From Megascapheus bottae (taxonomy: Eukaryota > Chordata > Mammalia > Rodentia > Geomyidae): 64,000 nt of DNA. The position numbers and the translations under genes were made by a program. The notes under the pieces were generated by a model that worked only from the letters and a program-made list of their open reading frames with translations, was not told the origin of the DNA and did not search any database. Location: NCBI GenBank assembly GCA_024803745.1, contig JANJXV010000004.1:55904858-55968857 (forward strand), in the 5' to 3' direction. Below are positions 21,150-33,914 of this stretch, in pieces. The stretch's first letter is position 1; every line of letters begins with the position of its first letter.

Positions 21150-22250
21150 AGGAATTTTTCAGTGGTTGGTCTAGATATTAAATTACATATTCATAAGTTT
21201 TCCCTGTCTATTGCTATTTTCGCGACCAAAAGAAAAACTATAGAAAACTTATGCAAGTCCTAAGTATCGTTTTTCATCTGAGAATCACATTTGGCTATTA
21301 TAATTTTGCTTTAACAATGCAACATATTACTAAAATATGAGGAGAGTATCTTTTTTTACTCATATTTCTTCCTATTGTCCTATCTTCTTTCCTAATAGTC
21401 CAAGATTTCTTCTTTTAACATTTATTTCTATTAACAGAGTTCTCTTGGCTAGTCTCCTAGAGTAATATTGATGGTAATTTTCTTAGTTTTCTGTTTCCTA
21501 GAAATGTCTTGGTCAAGTTCTTGCAGGATGTTTTCCTTGCATCCTGTCTAATGGTGCTTTCCTTTCAACACATGCTGCTTCTTTGTGGTTTCTGATGAGA
21601 AATATACAAAATCTTCGAAAGGAAGTCTTTTTTCCTTATAAGCATGCTGTCGTTTCTTTCTCATTGCTGTGAGATGTTTTCATTTGCCCTTAATTTTCAG
21701 ATTTTTGCTGTGTCTTGGTGTGGATTTCTTTGGGTTTATTATATCTGTTATTTGCCTAGTTCTTTGGATCTATTTTTATATCCTTTGCCCAAATCTTTTG
21801 TTATTATATCTCCAAATTTAATTTTTTTGAAAATTTTGTTTTCCTTCATCTCTTCTCTGGCAATCAATGACCTGAATGTTATGTTTTTTGTTGCATTCTC
21901 ATAAATCTGTATAGTCTCTGCTCATTTATCAAGTATTTGATTTGATTTGTGTGATCATTATTTTTTACTGAAGTACTTTCATATGGTTTTTTTTTTTTGG
22001 CAAGTCCTGGACTTGAGCTCAGGGCCTCAGCCTGTCCCTGGACTTCTCTCAAGACTAGAGCTCTACCTCTTGAGCCACAGCACCACTTCCGGCTTTTTTC
22101 TATGTATGTGGTACCAAGGAATTGAACCCAGGTCTTCGTACATGCTAGGCAAGCACTCTACCACTAGGCCAAACTCCCCGCCCCACTTTCATATGGTTTT
22201 AACAAATTCCTTGTCATCAGTGAACTGCTTTTCTTATTGATAATGAAAGG
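21150..22250 (-). mobile_element. Ancient L1/HAL1-like LINE fragment
   Basis: tgctgtgtcttggtgtggat, then tctttgggtttattatatct and agttctttggatc match the antisense pattern of HAL1/old L1. Heavily diverged; broken by a SINE at 21991-22184. Confidence 0.55.
21991..22184 (-). mobile_element. IDL-Geo SINE with perfect target-site duplication
   Basis: actttcatatggtttt occurs at 21975-21990 and 22185-22200, 16 of 16 identical, suggesting a fairly recent insertion. Confidence 0.94.
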
Positions 22251-22444
22251 TTGATATTTTCCCCTAAGTTTTAAATTGATGCATGATTGTTTTTATTTCC
22301 TTATGATGCCTGAGCATTTTAGATAGGATTATGTTGCAAGTCTCTGCACCTTATTTGAATCTAATGTTGTTGCAATCTTAAGCTGATATTGCTCTGGAAC
22401 AAGGAGAGATGTTGAGTAATTACTAGTATTATTTGTCTTAAGTA

Positions 22445-22580
22445 TTGTATCAGTGATCCCGGGTCAGTTTGGGAGCTTTGTTTCATGATTTGTAAAATGA
22501 AGATAATCATATCTATTTTATTTGTAGCTCAGAGAAAATTAGATGAGGCAGGCTTTGTCAAAATGCTTCCACATATCCCA
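22445..22580 (+). repeat. MIR-like ancient SINE
   Basis: tttcatgatttgtaaaatga, then gataatcatatctatttta and aaattagatgaggcaggc follow the MIR 3' half. Confidence 0.65.
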
Positions 22581-22581
22581 A

Positions 22582-23046
22582 CCCCAGGAGATAGTTAATA
22601 ATTTCTTTCAATGTATACTTATGTTGATGTATTAGTAAAGTTGTTATCTTGATACTGAACTAAAGAGTATTCACTTGGATTTTTATCTTTGAATTCATTC
22701 TTCAGCTGTAAAAGTGATGAAAAATGTAAACTTAATATATACTATGTAAATCTAACATATGTTATGCACTTGTCTGGCTATTTCATGTAGTAACTTAGTA
22801 AACATTTAGAGTGAGGTTGAGAACTTGAATTAAAGAAATGCGGTAAGCACTCATTCAGTGAGTCAAGCAAACTGAATGGTTGAGGAAACAGATTTGTTTT
22901 GCATATATTTTGTAGAAATGGGGACAAATACTTGTACAATGTGTTCTTGAACTTCTCATCTTTCCATGGAAGCACACAAATATGTTCAAGCAGGAACTGA
23001 AGCTTTTTGTGTTGAAAGCCAAGGATGGCCTAAGAGGGCAAAGAAT
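22582..23046. other. Unassigned stretch
   Basis: No gene or recognisable repeat. A hairpin follows at 23048-23078. Confidence 0.5.
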
Positions 23047-23047
23047 T

Positions 23048-23078
23048 TAATATAGAGGACTTCACATCCTCTATATTA
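23048..23078. repeat. Perfect inverted repeat
   Basis: taatatagagga at 23048-23059 and its exact complement at 23067-23078, with a 7-base loop. Lies just before a SINE. Confidence 0.9.
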
Positions 23079-23084
23079 CACCTA

Positions 23085-23330
23085 CGTCCAGAGTTCAAGT
23101 CCCAGGCCTGTAATCCTACCTTACCCAGGAGGCTGAGATCTGAGGATCCTGGTTCAAAGCCAGCCCCATCAGGAAAATCCATGAGACTCTTATCGCCAAT
23201 AAACTACTCAGAAAAAGCCAGAAGTGGTGCTGTAGCTCAAGTGGTAGAATGCTTGCCTTGAGCAAAAGAAGCTCAGGAACAGTGCCTAGACCCAGCTTTA
23301 AGCCCAATGACCTTCAAAAACAAAAATGAA
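23085..23330 (+). mobile_element. 7SL/B1-like-Geo SINE, 5' damaged
   Basis: The left half begins only at ggcctgtaatcc; the Geo half is complete. Confidence 0.82.
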
Positions 23331-23526
23331 GACAAACAAAAAATGAAGTAAAGTGATTCACTACTAGTGAATGATAGTTCAGTCACTAATTTCAGACCTT
23401 ATTTTAATTTAATTCATTTTTTTTCTATTCATGTTCACTGTCTGTTCAGATCTAGGATAACATGTGGTACTTAGCTATCACTTCCAGTTTCCTCCAGTCT
23501 GTGATGTTTTCTAATCTTTTGTTTTT

Positions 23527-24003
23527 ATTTTATTTTTTATTGTCGGGGTAATGTATGGAGGGGTTACAGTTACATTCATCAAGTAGTAGGTGCATTACTT
23601 CTCATACACTGATACTCCTTTTCATGTTTCTGTCGTCATTTCCCTCCCCTTACCCCCTCCTAATCATCTTGTTTTCCTCCCCTTCCCTTTCCTTTTTCAA
23701 ATAAACAATGTATATACATACGTAACAAAGTCAAGTATCATAACATGAGATTAACCAAAAGGCAACAAAAGAGAAAAGAAATAACATAGTACAATAAGAA
23801 CAACAATCACACAAGATAAAGCTCTTGTTTCCATATCCTAGAGTTCCTTTCATTTAATCTCATCCTATATGACCTTATGTACCTAGGTTTTGAGCTATTG
23901 TAATCCTCTTCTGGGAGAGTCCTAGATGTGTACTAATTATTACAAATGAGGGAAACCATTGAGTCTATGTTCCTTTGGATCTGATTAACTTAATTAATCT
24001 TTT
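23527..24003 (-). mobile_element. LINE-1 3' UTR
   Basis: attgtcggggtaatgtatgg, then ggggttacagttacattcat and cctagagttcctttcattt; just reaches the ORF2 end region (caaatgagggaaaccattg). Confidence 0.88.
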
Positions 24004-24085
24004 CTTTTTAATGTATTTTCTTCTTACAAGCTTGACATATTGAGGATCCCTCTAGGATGAAGGTCACCTGATCTTATTTTCTTTC

Positions 24086-24303
24086 TTGTTTTTGGCCTAT
24101 CTTGGGGCTTGAACTCTAGATGTGAGCGTTCTCCATGAGCTTCCCTTCCTCAAGGTGAACACTCGATCATTTGAGCCACAGCACCACTTCCTGCTTTTTT
24201 GAGTAGTTTATAAGTGTCTTACAGTTTCCTGATCTGTCTGGCTCTGAACCATGATCCTCAGATTTCAGCCTATTAAGTTTAGCTTGTGCTCTGGCACCTG
24301 GCT
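24086..24303 (-). mobile_element. 7SL/B1-like-Geo SINE, diverged
   Basis: Both halves are recognisable. ctgatctta on each side is a likely target repeat. Confidence 0.8.
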
Positions 24304-24467
24304 CTGATCTTAGTTTTGTTTGTTGCTTTTCCTATGATTACACTGAGGTTATGAATTCTTACAAATTTTTTTCTTGGTGGTGATCTGTCTTTTTTATTTA
24401 GTTAAAAGGAGCTTACCAGGATCTTCCACTATAAGATGATGTATTTTTCTCATCCTTGTGCTTTTTT

Positions 24468-24677
24468 CTTTTTCTGGCCAATACTCAGGCTTGGGTGCTA
24501 TCCCTTGGCTTTTTTGTTCAAGGCTCTATCACTTCTAGTCATTTGAGCTCTACAACCATTTGGTGATTAATTTTGAGATCATAGTTTTTCTTATTTGCTC
24601 AGGCTGTCTTAGAACTGAGATTCACAGATATCCTCTTTGGTAGCTAGGGTTACAGGCATGAGCTGGGGGTACCTGAC
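24468..24677 (-). mobile_element. 7SL/B1-like-Geo SINE, old copy
   Basis: tggccaatactcaggcttgg to gttacaggcatgagc; strongly diverged and shortened. Confidence 0.68.
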
Positions 24678-25032
24678 CCTGGCCCTATTATTCAGAAGTG
24701 AATTACGAAGTTCACCTTCAAGAGTGAGGAATTAGTTATGTTTGTCGGAATTCTTCTACTACATGAATTCAATCATTTATCTATACTTATGATTGTTATG
24801 TCTATATTTATGCTTTACTATTAGATTCAGTAGTTGCTCATTTGGGGAAACATACTTTCCTAGATGTGTTGTTGGTGTCTATTTAAATTTATTTGTGTAA
24901 GTATGAACCCTTGGCTATTTATTTTATTTTGTAGGTTAGAACCCAAATCCCAGGCTATTATTTTATGGCTCAGAGTATTCCAGCTTTGGGCATTGAGAAC
25001 TCTTTGAATTAGTTCCCTGCTGCCAGCTTTTT

Positions 25033-25226
25033 TTTTTTTTTTGCCAGTCCTGGGCTTGAGCTCAGGGCCTGAGCACTGTCCTTGGACTTTCTCAAGGCTA
25101 GAGCTCTACCACTTGAGCCTCAGCACCACTTCCGGCTTTTTTGTATGTATGTGGTACCAAGGAATTGAACCCGGGTCTTCATGCATGTTAGGCAAGCACT
25201 TTAACCACTAGGCCAAACTCCTGACC
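25033..25226 (-). mobile_element. IDL-Geo SINE with target-site duplication
   Basis: cctgctgccagcttttt occurs at about 25016 and at 25227. Well-preserved copy. Confidence 0.93.
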
Positions 25227-25243
25227 CCTGCTGCCAGCTTTTT

Positions 25244-26887
25244 CATTAGTATTTTCTTTTGTCTTGTATGGACTGGTGACAGAATCTCTTTGAAAGCTAA
25301 TGGGTAAGATGATCTGTCTTGAAAATATGGATACGGCTGCTTTTTGTCAATAAAGAATCTCTGTTGCAGGCAAATAAAGCCTTTTAATATGATGGACAAC
25401 TTATAGGAATGTTATTTACTTTTCTGCTGAAAAATAACAAAAAATGAACTTCATGAAGTGCCTGTCACTTAAGCCAGCTGCTGCCTGAAGTTGTATTAAC
25501 ATACTTAAAAAAATGAAATGACCCTTTTTGGACCCAGATTAATACACTGCTGAAGTACTGAGTCCTCATAGAAGATCCAGGCTCCTTTCTGTGCTTTACA
25601 AACATTTCCCTTCAACTCTTTGTAGTGCAGCGTGCCTTTGTGATTGATTTGGGGATGAACAGCTAAGCTGCCTATGGAGCTAAGACTTCCTACAGGGTTT
25701 CTACCTGAGGCTTTTCTCCTCTTCCGACTTTCTCCAAGGCCAACGCCGTGTCCTACAATACTGGATGATCAGTTCATTTGACTTTCTGGTAACTGGAAAT
25801 TTTTAAAGAGTTGTGTATAATTTAGAAAGCCTTAGTTTTTGACATAGAGTAATAACTTAAAATGGGGAGGGATTGTCAAGAGAAAAGCCCCAGAATGAAC
25901 ACCAAGCTGCATCTTAGGTGTCAGTAGGCACTTTCACTGTGGGATTGAACTTTCTAAAGTTGTCTTTGGGATGGGCATGAGAATTTCTGTGAAGTGGTGG
26001 GTGTCATTTACTATGATATGGAGAGGGACCAAGGAGAATGTACTCTGTAGTTGTTTACTTTGCATTTGACTGGCAAATGTCCTTTGCTTTTTCTTTTGTA
26101 TAGCCATATTTTTATTGTTTACAATATTTGTTTTGTCAATTTTTTCTATGTTTTTCTTTCTCAATGGTTTCTCAAGGGGCCAAGAGTACTTTATTTTGTT
26201 GCTTCTTATTTTTGGTGAACCTCTCAGCAGTTAAGCCAGGTCTCTTCTAGAATACAGTTAATTAGATTTCATTCTTTTTTTCCCCAGAAAATTGTTGAAA
26301 TAGTCTATAGGGATTACAACACTAATCAGACTTAGAAAAGACACTTAAATCTCTGTAAATATTATAGGATTATGGCTATATTTTCTTCTTAAATGACTAC
26401 AAGTAAAATATTTCAAGTTGAATTGGAATAGCACACAGCTGACCTCAAATAAACGCCAGCTCCTATCTATGATTGATGGAGTGCTGGGTTGATTATTCAG
26501 AGATGGTGACACTGGAGGAGATTTATGGCTAATGGTCATAACTCACTAGATAGTAGCTAAGAATCAGTCACTCATAACCAGACCCAACTGGTATCTTAAA
26601 TCTTTTTTTTCATTTTTCTAGAATTAAAGAAAAATCAATTCCAAATGGCAGCAACAATCTTGAGCACAATTATCTTTATTCACTCTAATTTCAATTTCAC
26701 TGTGCCTAGAGAAAAGCAAATTCTTCCAGTTGCCATGCTTATGAATTCAAGCTATATGAAAAACATAGAATTGTGAGGAGGTTTCTTTTTTTGTTCTTTC
26801 CTAAGCCAGCATAAATAGTAAATAATCTCCTTCAGGATAGCGGAAAGAATAAATGTATTTATTTTATAAATATGAAGAATGTATTAG
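25244..26887. other. Repeat-poor island
   Basis: 1.6 kb with no SINE or L1 recognised. No convincing coding sequence. Confidence 0.5.
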
Positions 26888-27105
26888 ATTTTTTTTCTTT
26901 CCATTCTTGGGGCTTGAACTCTTGGCCTGGGCTATCTCTTAGCCTTAATGCTCAAGGCTAGCATTCTGCCACTTGAATGGTAAGCTCTTCTACCAGCTTT
27001 TTGTTGTTAATTTGTCCTGCTTGGGCTGACATCAAATTGTGATCCTCAGATCTTAGTCTCCCGAATAACTAGGATTACAGGCATGGGCCATTGGTATCCA
27101 TCTAT
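26888..27105 (-). mobile_element. 7SL/B1-like-Geo SINE
   Basis: Complete but diverged dimer. Confidence 0.8.
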
Positions 27106-27361
27106 CAATTTTATCATTTTTTTTCCAGATGTTTAGAACTGATAGAATAGGTAATGGCAACTTGTGGAGGTGAAGATTATGTGTGGAAAAATCTTATCAT
27201 CATACCAAGTATGAGGTAATTACATAAAAAGAAATGTATAGGCAAGAAAAGATTTGATGACATTTGTGAGAATTGTTTCAACTATTCTAATACTACATTG
27301 ACAAGGACATTATGTGGCTTCTATCCTGACCCGACCTGACAAGTGGATTTTAAAGAAGGCT

Positions 27362-27579
27362 TGGGCTGGGAGTTTGGCCTAGTGGTAGAGTGCTTGCCTA
27401 GCATGCATGAAGACTCGGGTTCGATTCCTCGGTATCACATACATAGAAAAAAGCCAGAAATGGTGCTGAGGCTCAAGTGGTAGAGCTCTAGCCTTGAGAA
27501 AATCCAAGGACAGTGCTCAGGACCTGAGCTCAAGCCCAGGACTGGCAAAAAAAAATAAAATAAATGAATAAATAAAAAA
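27362..27579 (+). mobile_element. IDL-Geo SINE
   Basis: taaagaaggcttg before and taaagaagacttg (27580-27592) after. The tail is an expanded aataaat tract. Confidence 0.92.
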
Positions 27580-27592
27580 TAAAGAAGACTTG

Positions 27593-27790
27593 ACAGGTGT
27601 GGTGGCTTATGCCTGTATTCCTAGCTACACAGGAGGCTGAGATCTGAGGATCCCAGTTCAAAGCCAGTCCAGTTAATCACCAAAAAAGTGGCCCTGTGGC
27701 TCAAGGGGTGGGGTGGCCGCCTTGACCTGCAGAGCTCAGGGACAACACCCAGGCCAAGAATTCAAGTCTAACCACTGACAAAAAAAAAAA
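27593..27790 (+). mobile_element. 7SL/B1-like-Geo SINE, internally deleted
   Basis: Lacks about 30 bases between gccagtcc and agttaatcacc at the end of the left half. Confidence 0.88.
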
Positions 27791-27800
27791 AGATAAGAGG

Positions 27801-27997
27801 GGCCGGGAGTTCGGCCTAGTGGTTAAAGTGCTTGCCTAGCATGCATGAAGACCCGGGTTCGATTCCTCGGTACCACATACATAGAAAAAAGCCGGAAGTG
27901 GTGCTGAGGCTCAAGTGGTAGAGCTCTAGCCTTGAGAAAGTCCAAGGACAGGGCTCAGGCCCTGAGCTCAAGCCCAGGACTGGCAAAAAAAAAAAAA
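27801..27997 (+). mobile_element. IDL-Geo SINE, near-intact young-looking copy
   Basis: All promoter-box bases are intact (cgggttcgattcctcggtac), with an uninterrupted A-tail of about 14 and agataag on both sides. It is the closest copy to the consensus I can derive from this window. Confidence 0.95.
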
Positions 27998-28000
27998 AGA

Positions 28001-29048
28001 TAAGAAATGTTTAAAAGTTGTTGAGATAGAGATGTATAGAGTTTTAAAGAAGCTTAACACATTTATAAAAACAAGCACACGATTTTATTCATTTCTCCAA
28101 CGCTGGGTAATTAGACACTACTGGGGCTAAAGGATGATCATGATCCTATCCTTGAGTGGCTCACAGTACAACAGGGAATATACCTCTGTGATTTAAAAAG
28201 AAAGAAAAAACTAGCTCCCAATCATGAGTTCCCAAACAGAATCATTATCTCAGCAAGAAATAAGCTTCTCCTGTGCCAAGACACTGACATTATTTAGGGT
28301 TTATTTGTTATTGTACTTAGGGTTATTTTAGACAATGAAGAATTGTAATCAAGAAAATTAGCATCTTCTTTTTCTGTTGTTGATAGAGCTCACTCCTGGA
28401 CTTGTTAGGAAACAGTACTGCACTCAAGGCCTGGTGATTGCTTCTATGAAGGTCTGAGAGTTGCTCACTACCATGGTTGTGTTTCGGTTTTAAGGGAGAT
28501 GGATTAATGTGAATGATAAGTTCAAATCCATTAACAGATCCTTTCTATTGTTTAAATTCTAATGGAAAGTAAAATTATATGACATTCCACCTTGGAAAAT
28601 AATGTATTATTTTACATATTTTCTGAAACTACTTCCATTTTTCTTTCTTAAGGGTGAAGATGTAGCCTTTCAAAGTTAAATATGCATGCCCAGTCATAGT
28701 ACTTTGGAAAATAAAGTCAATCGTGGTCAATTTTCAAAGAAAGATATCTGATTGTAAAGACTATGCCCTTGGAAGTTCTCTATATAAAAGAGGCAAATAG
28801 GACATCAGAAGTGATGGGGCAACAAGCAGAGGGAAGAGAGAACTGTAATAAATTGAGAATGTACTAGCGCACAAAAGCTAAAGGGGGGGCAGAGAAAAGA
28901 CCCTCCTCTAAAATTCAAGCAACCCCCAAAGGTGTCACTGAGGGATGGGGAAAATAATCTGCATTAGGGAGTAGACTGTTGCAACTTCTTGGAGGGCATG
29001 CCTGCCTACCACTAGTCTTTCAAAACTACCATGAATTTCATTTATGCT
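28001..29048. other. Unassigned stretch
   Basis: No gene or recognisable repeat. Confidence 0.5.
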
Positions 29049-29049
29049 G

Positions 29050-29257
29050 TACTTCTTGTCTCTTGGGTCCTGAGGCTTGAACTCAGTGTCTCAGCTTCAT
29101 TTTGCTCAAGGCTACCACTCTACCACTTGATCCACTTCTGCCTCTTCGGTAGTTCATTGGAAGAAAGAGTCTCATGGACTTTCTTACCTGGTCTTACATC
29201 AAACTGCCATCCTCAGATATCAGCCTCCCAAGTAGTGTGAGCTATCAGTGCCCAGCT
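29050..29257 (-). mobile_element. 7SL/B1-like-Geo SINE
   Basis: Both halves, shortened at the B1-like 5' end. Confidence 0.8.
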
Positions 29258-29906
29258 TTGAATTCATTCTTTAAGCCTTGGATGAGTGAGTATTTCTCAC
29301 AAGTTAGGGAAAAGAAGCTTTATCTTAAAAGGAAAAGCCATTGAAGCAAAAATCATAGTAACTAACATCCAATTACTTTGCTGGAATAAGACCAAATGGA
29401 ATTTCTCTCTGCTGATAAAAGCTCTTCTATGGTGCCTCTCAAAATAAATGTGAATAGAGGTTAATATAACTTAAAATTTAATCAGGAAGATTGATCAAAG
29501 AAAGTGTTAAATCATTAAGTCAAATAACTGTAGAACTATATTCATTTTAAAATAACTACCATTGTTATATTTCAAGATATGATCAATCACTTTTTTGTTT
29601 CATATATCAATTATTTTAAAAGCTAATTGCTTAGTGAGATAGATTTATTCAGTCAGAAATAGAGAAAAAATTGATTTGAAACTTTTTTAAGCAATTGAAA
29701 TTCATCGATGATTTTGAAGATATTACTAAGACAATGGTTTCATTTTTATGGGCAGTGAAATTATTGTGAAGCTGTATAAATCCAATAATGGATTCAAGTA
29801 CAAAATCAACTCAGCATAGTGGAAAACAAAGTTAAAGCAGGTGACCTGGGAAGGTAATTTGACTCTTAAAAATGCCACTGAGGATGCATTTCATTCCCCA
29901 CTACCA
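29258..29906. other. Unassigned AT-rich stretch
   Basis: No gene or recognisable repeat. Confidence 0.5.
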
Positions 29907-29907
29907 A

Positions 29908-30141
29908 CATTTTTTTGTGGGTTGTTGGACTTCAACTCTGGTCCTGAGCACTGTCCCTGAGCTCTTCAGTTCAAGGCTAATGCTTTACCCCTTTGAGACA
30001 CAGTGCCACTTCAAGTTTTCTGGTGGTTAATTGGAGATAAGAGTCTTATGGACTTTCTGCTGGTGCTGTCTTTGAACCACTATCCTCAGATCTCAGCCTC
30101 CTAAATAGCTAGGATGATAGGCCTGAGCCACCAGCATCCCA
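29908..30141 (-). mobile_element. 7SL/B1-like-Geo SINE
   Basis: Complete dimer. Confidence 0.88.
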
Positions 30142-30217
30142 CTCCACACTCTCACCTTATTTTAAGGGACAAAGCTGAGTGACAGCAGCTCACACTTGGA
30201 ATTATATCTATCTGCAG

Positions 30218-30325
30218 AGACAGGTGTGGCTCAAGTGGTAGAGCCTGGCTGTGCAGGATAAAGTCCAGTAATAAGAGCATAAGGTCTGAGTACAAATTAG
30301 TACTGGCACTAAAAAAAAAATAAGA
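30218..30325 (+). mobile_element. Geo monomer remnant
   Basis: aggtgtggctcaagtggtag, a diverged body, then gtactggcact and an A-tail. Confidence 0.6.
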
Positions 30326-30747
30326 GAAAGAAAAAAAAATCAAATGTCTCCCCCACCTTGCCAAATACAACCCAAGAAACATTTTAAGAGGTATCCATGA
30401 AATCTCTCTGTAAGTAGTAGAAGAAAAAGAGATAAACATCTTTATCTAAACTACTGGCTTATCCACATTTAAAATGATTAATTTTCTCATAGTTTTATAA
30501 GACATATTACATGATTAAGAAGCATGACATAATTACAACAACAACAAACAAAAATAACAGTGTCCAGAATTGGTGGGCCTAGTGTATGTTCTTAATTTAC
30601 AATGCATCAACCCTTCAACTTCTACTGTAATCAAATATCCATCCTCTTCTTATAATTGTAATTGGTGATCTATTGCTAGGAAAATAGTCCAAGAGACCAG
30701 AGGCCATGGCCTACCTAATTCTTAATTCCTAGAGTGGAATTGTTTGT

Positions 30748-30862
30748 TTCGGTTTTTTTTTGTCGGTCATGGGGCTCGGACTCTAGGCCTGGTCACTGCC
30801 CCTGAGCTCTTCAGCTCAAGGCTACCACCCTACCCCTAAGCCTGGGCGCTGTCCCTGATAGT
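30748..30862 (-). mobile_element. Geo monomer fragment with 53-bp internal repeat
   Basis: ggcctggtcactgcccctgag at 30786 is followed 53 bases later by agcctgggcgctgtccctga. The B1-like half is absent. Same repeat spacing as the copy at 36598. Confidence 0.8.
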
Positions 30863-32089
30863 GGAAATTTTAAAATGAGACTACCATGAATCATTCAACT
30901 AATCATTCATGTCTTCTCCCCTCAGTGAATTTCAGGAAAGACCTCCCCTAATTACATTATATGCATTAGACTCTTTTGGTTCATACTGTACAGTTCAGTT
31001 TATTCATAATTTGCAGTTGTGCCTGTATGAACCATATCTAAATATTATACAAACCAGCACACACTAATTCTATGGATGTGTTTAATGTAAACTAACAAGC
31101 CTCTTTATATTGGGGTATCTATTGAAGAAACACTAAAAATACAAATCAGAGAATAATGTAGCACCTGCTATATTAGACAGCTATGTCTAGCTGTCACCAA
31201 AGAAAAACATAAATGCTCTTGTTACAATTGGTGATATGGAACCAAGATTGTATCTACCTGTCATTCAAAATAATGACTAATCATAGAATAATAGGAATAC
31301 ATCAAAGTTAATCCAAATATTAAATATATTAATATGAGATTAGGTAAAATAATCTTCAAAAATTTTTTTTCTCATTTCATCATTTAGCTTGATTTAGAAA
31401 AAAATATCTTAACTATTTTCAGAGCACGTGATAATAAATTATCAGCAAAAGGAAAATGGTCACTACATGGAACTATTTATGTAAGAGCATGTAAGAATTT
31501 TGATTCCGAATGTGTGTCTTCAACTTTCACAGAATTTGTCTGAGTTGAAATTTTGTAGCATCCTGAGGCGTGTATATTGTACACATTCTGCCATCACAGC
31601 CCTGGGTCAAGGGCTGGCTTTGCTGCTTGTGACTTTGTGAAAACTAGTGAACCTGTCGGATCCTCAGATTCTTTCACTGGTTGTTAAAGCTATTCCAGCA
31701 GAGTTTTCTTCCCTGTAGTTTCTCATACAGGCACAGAGACATCTGTTTTACTTCCTAAGAGACAACAGGAACATTTTTAGAACAATTTTTGACCCACTGC
31801 AAAGGCTTGTGAGAGATAGGTAAGCGTGGGGAATGCCTGAGACTCATTCTAGGCCAGGTGAGAGTGAAGTGTTAATGCCCTTTGGTATGGGGTACTACAT
31901 CTTCACATGTGACACACTAAGGCCTCTATTCTCTCTGCTCTAGCTTCATTGCATGACCACTGGTGGAAAAGTCAGTGTAGTCATCCCTTGATTGACTGGG
32001 AAAAATGTCCAATTTTTGCCTTAAGTGTAGTCGAGTTTAATTAAAGCAACTCTGGCAATGCAGATGCCCCAAGCCCTACTTGAAAATCT
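30863..32089. other. Unassigned AT-rich stretch
   Basis: No gene recognised. A weak MIR-like phrase near 31605-31690 is too short to call. Confidence 0.5.
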
Positions 32090-32185
32090 GTCACTTTTGT
32101 GAGGAATAAATGAGTTAACAGATGTAAAGCATGCAAATAGATCCTGGCATGTGAAAATGTGCTATTTAAGTGTTAGCTATGATGA
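32090..32185 (+). repeat. MIR-like ancient SINE, 3' part
   Basis: gaggaataaatgagttaaca, then gatgtaaagcatgcaaatag and tcctggcatgtgaaaatg match the 3' half of MIR. Confidence 0.72.
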
Positions 32186-32224
32186 TGATTTTTATTTGTT
32201 ATTGTTTTTCGGTTGGTTAGATTT

Positions 32225-32663
32225 TTTTCCCCCATTTCTGGGGCTTGAACTCAGAGCCTGGATGCTATCTCTGAGCTTTCTTTAAAAAATTTTTTTTTGC
32301 CAGTCTTAGGGCTTGAACTCAGGGCCTGGGCACACTGTCTTTGGGCTTTCTCTTGGCTAGCACTCTACCACTGAGTCACAGCACCCCTTCTGGGTTTTTC
32401 TATGTATGTGGTATGGAGGAATTGAACCCAGGGCTTTGTGCATGCTAGGCAAGCCCTCTACCACTAGGCCACACTCTGGCCTCTCTTTGAGTTTTTTTTT
32501 TTGCCCAAGACTAGTGCCCTACCACTTGACCTACAGCTCTCTTCTGGGTTTTTGTTAGTTAACCGAAGAATCTTATAGAATCTCTTGCGTAGGCTGACTT
32601 TGACGTTTGATCCTTAAATCTCAGTCTCCTGATTAGTTAAGATTATGGACAGGAGCTAACAGC
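32225..32663 (-). mobile_element. Old 7SL/B1-like-Geo SINE split by a younger SINE
   Basis: Outer pieces at 32225-32286 and 32483-32663 rejoin in register when the nested IDL-Geo is removed. Confidence 0.78.
32287..32482 (-). mobile_element. IDL-Geo SINE nested in older SINE
   Basis: Complete. Imperfect repeats gagctttcttta and ctctctttgagttt flank it. Confidence 0.87.
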
Positions 32664-32727
32664 TCTCTGCTCTACTAATTCTCTTCTAAGACAAAATGAA
32701 TGTCTATGGAAATTTCTTGTTATTTTT

Positions 32728-33420
32728 TATTGTTGTGATAATATATAGAGGGGTTACAGTTATAATCGTCAGGTAGTAGGTAAATTACTTCTCACATATT
32801 GATACCACTTCTCGTGTTTTTGTCCCCATTTCCCACCGCCACCCCTCCCAATCATCTTGTTTTCCCCCTCTTCCCTTTCCTATTTCAAACAAACAAATGA
32901 ACATATATGCAATATACCATGTAACAAAGTCAGATACAGTAACAAATGAGATTAACCACAAGGGCAAAAATAAAAAGAAAGAGAAATAACATAGTACATT
33001 AAGAACAACAATCACACAAGGTAAAGCATTTGTTCCCATATCCTAGAGTTCATTTCACTTAGTCCTACATGACTTTATGTACCTAGGTTTTGAGTTATTG
33101 TAATCCTCTTCTGGGAGAGTCCTAGATGTGTACTAATTATTACAAATGAGGGAAACCATTATGTTACTTTGGGTCTGGCTACTTCATTTAATATGATTTT
33201 TTCCAAGTCTTTCCGTTTCCTTACAAATCGGCAATGTCATTCTTTCTGATGGCAGCATAGAATTCCATTGTGTATAAGTACCATATCTTCTTAATCCAAT
33301 CATCTACTGAGGGGCATCTGGGTTGGTTCCATATCTTCGCTATGGTAAATTATGCTGCAATGAACATTTGTTGTGCTAGTGGCTTTAGTATGTCCTTGGG
33401 AATTTTCTTGTTCTTATTCT
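32728..33420 (-). mobile_element. LINE-1 3' end
   Basis: 3' UTR and the end of ORF2 (gatggcagcatagaattcca, then tatgctgcaatgaacattt). Confidence 0.88.
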
Positions 33421-33634
33421 TTTATTTTATTGAGACTCTTTTTTTTTTTGCCAGTCCTGGGCCTTGAGCTCAGGGCCTGAGAACTGTCCTTGGTCTTCTC
33501 AAGGCTAGAACTCTATCACTTGAGTCATAGCACCACTTCTGGCTTTTTTCTATATATGTGGTATTGAGGAATTGAACCTGGGCCTTTGTGCATGCTAGGC
33601 AAGCACTCTACTACTAGGCCAAACTCCCAGCCCC
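33421..33634 (-). mobile_element. IDL-Geo SINE at L1 edge
   Basis: ttgttcttatt occurs before (about 33409) and after (33635) the element, so it entered the L1 or its border. Confidence 0.9.
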
Positions 33635-33914
33635 TTGTTCTTATTTTGTCCTCATTTGTTTATTCAACAGTATTCATTAGAAATTAGTATTGTGCTTTGT
33701 AATATTCCAGTTGTTGGGAATATGGTATAAATAAAACAGATGAGATAAACTTACCTTCTACAAAATTATATCATATTCACAGAGTAAGTTGTTCCATAGT
33801 GACCCCTTTAGGAACAGGATTTAAAGTGAATTTTGTGTACTTTCTCAGGCAGTATAAAAATGAGATATCTCAGATAATAAATGATACCTCTTACCTACTG
33901 CTTACCTCGTTGCT

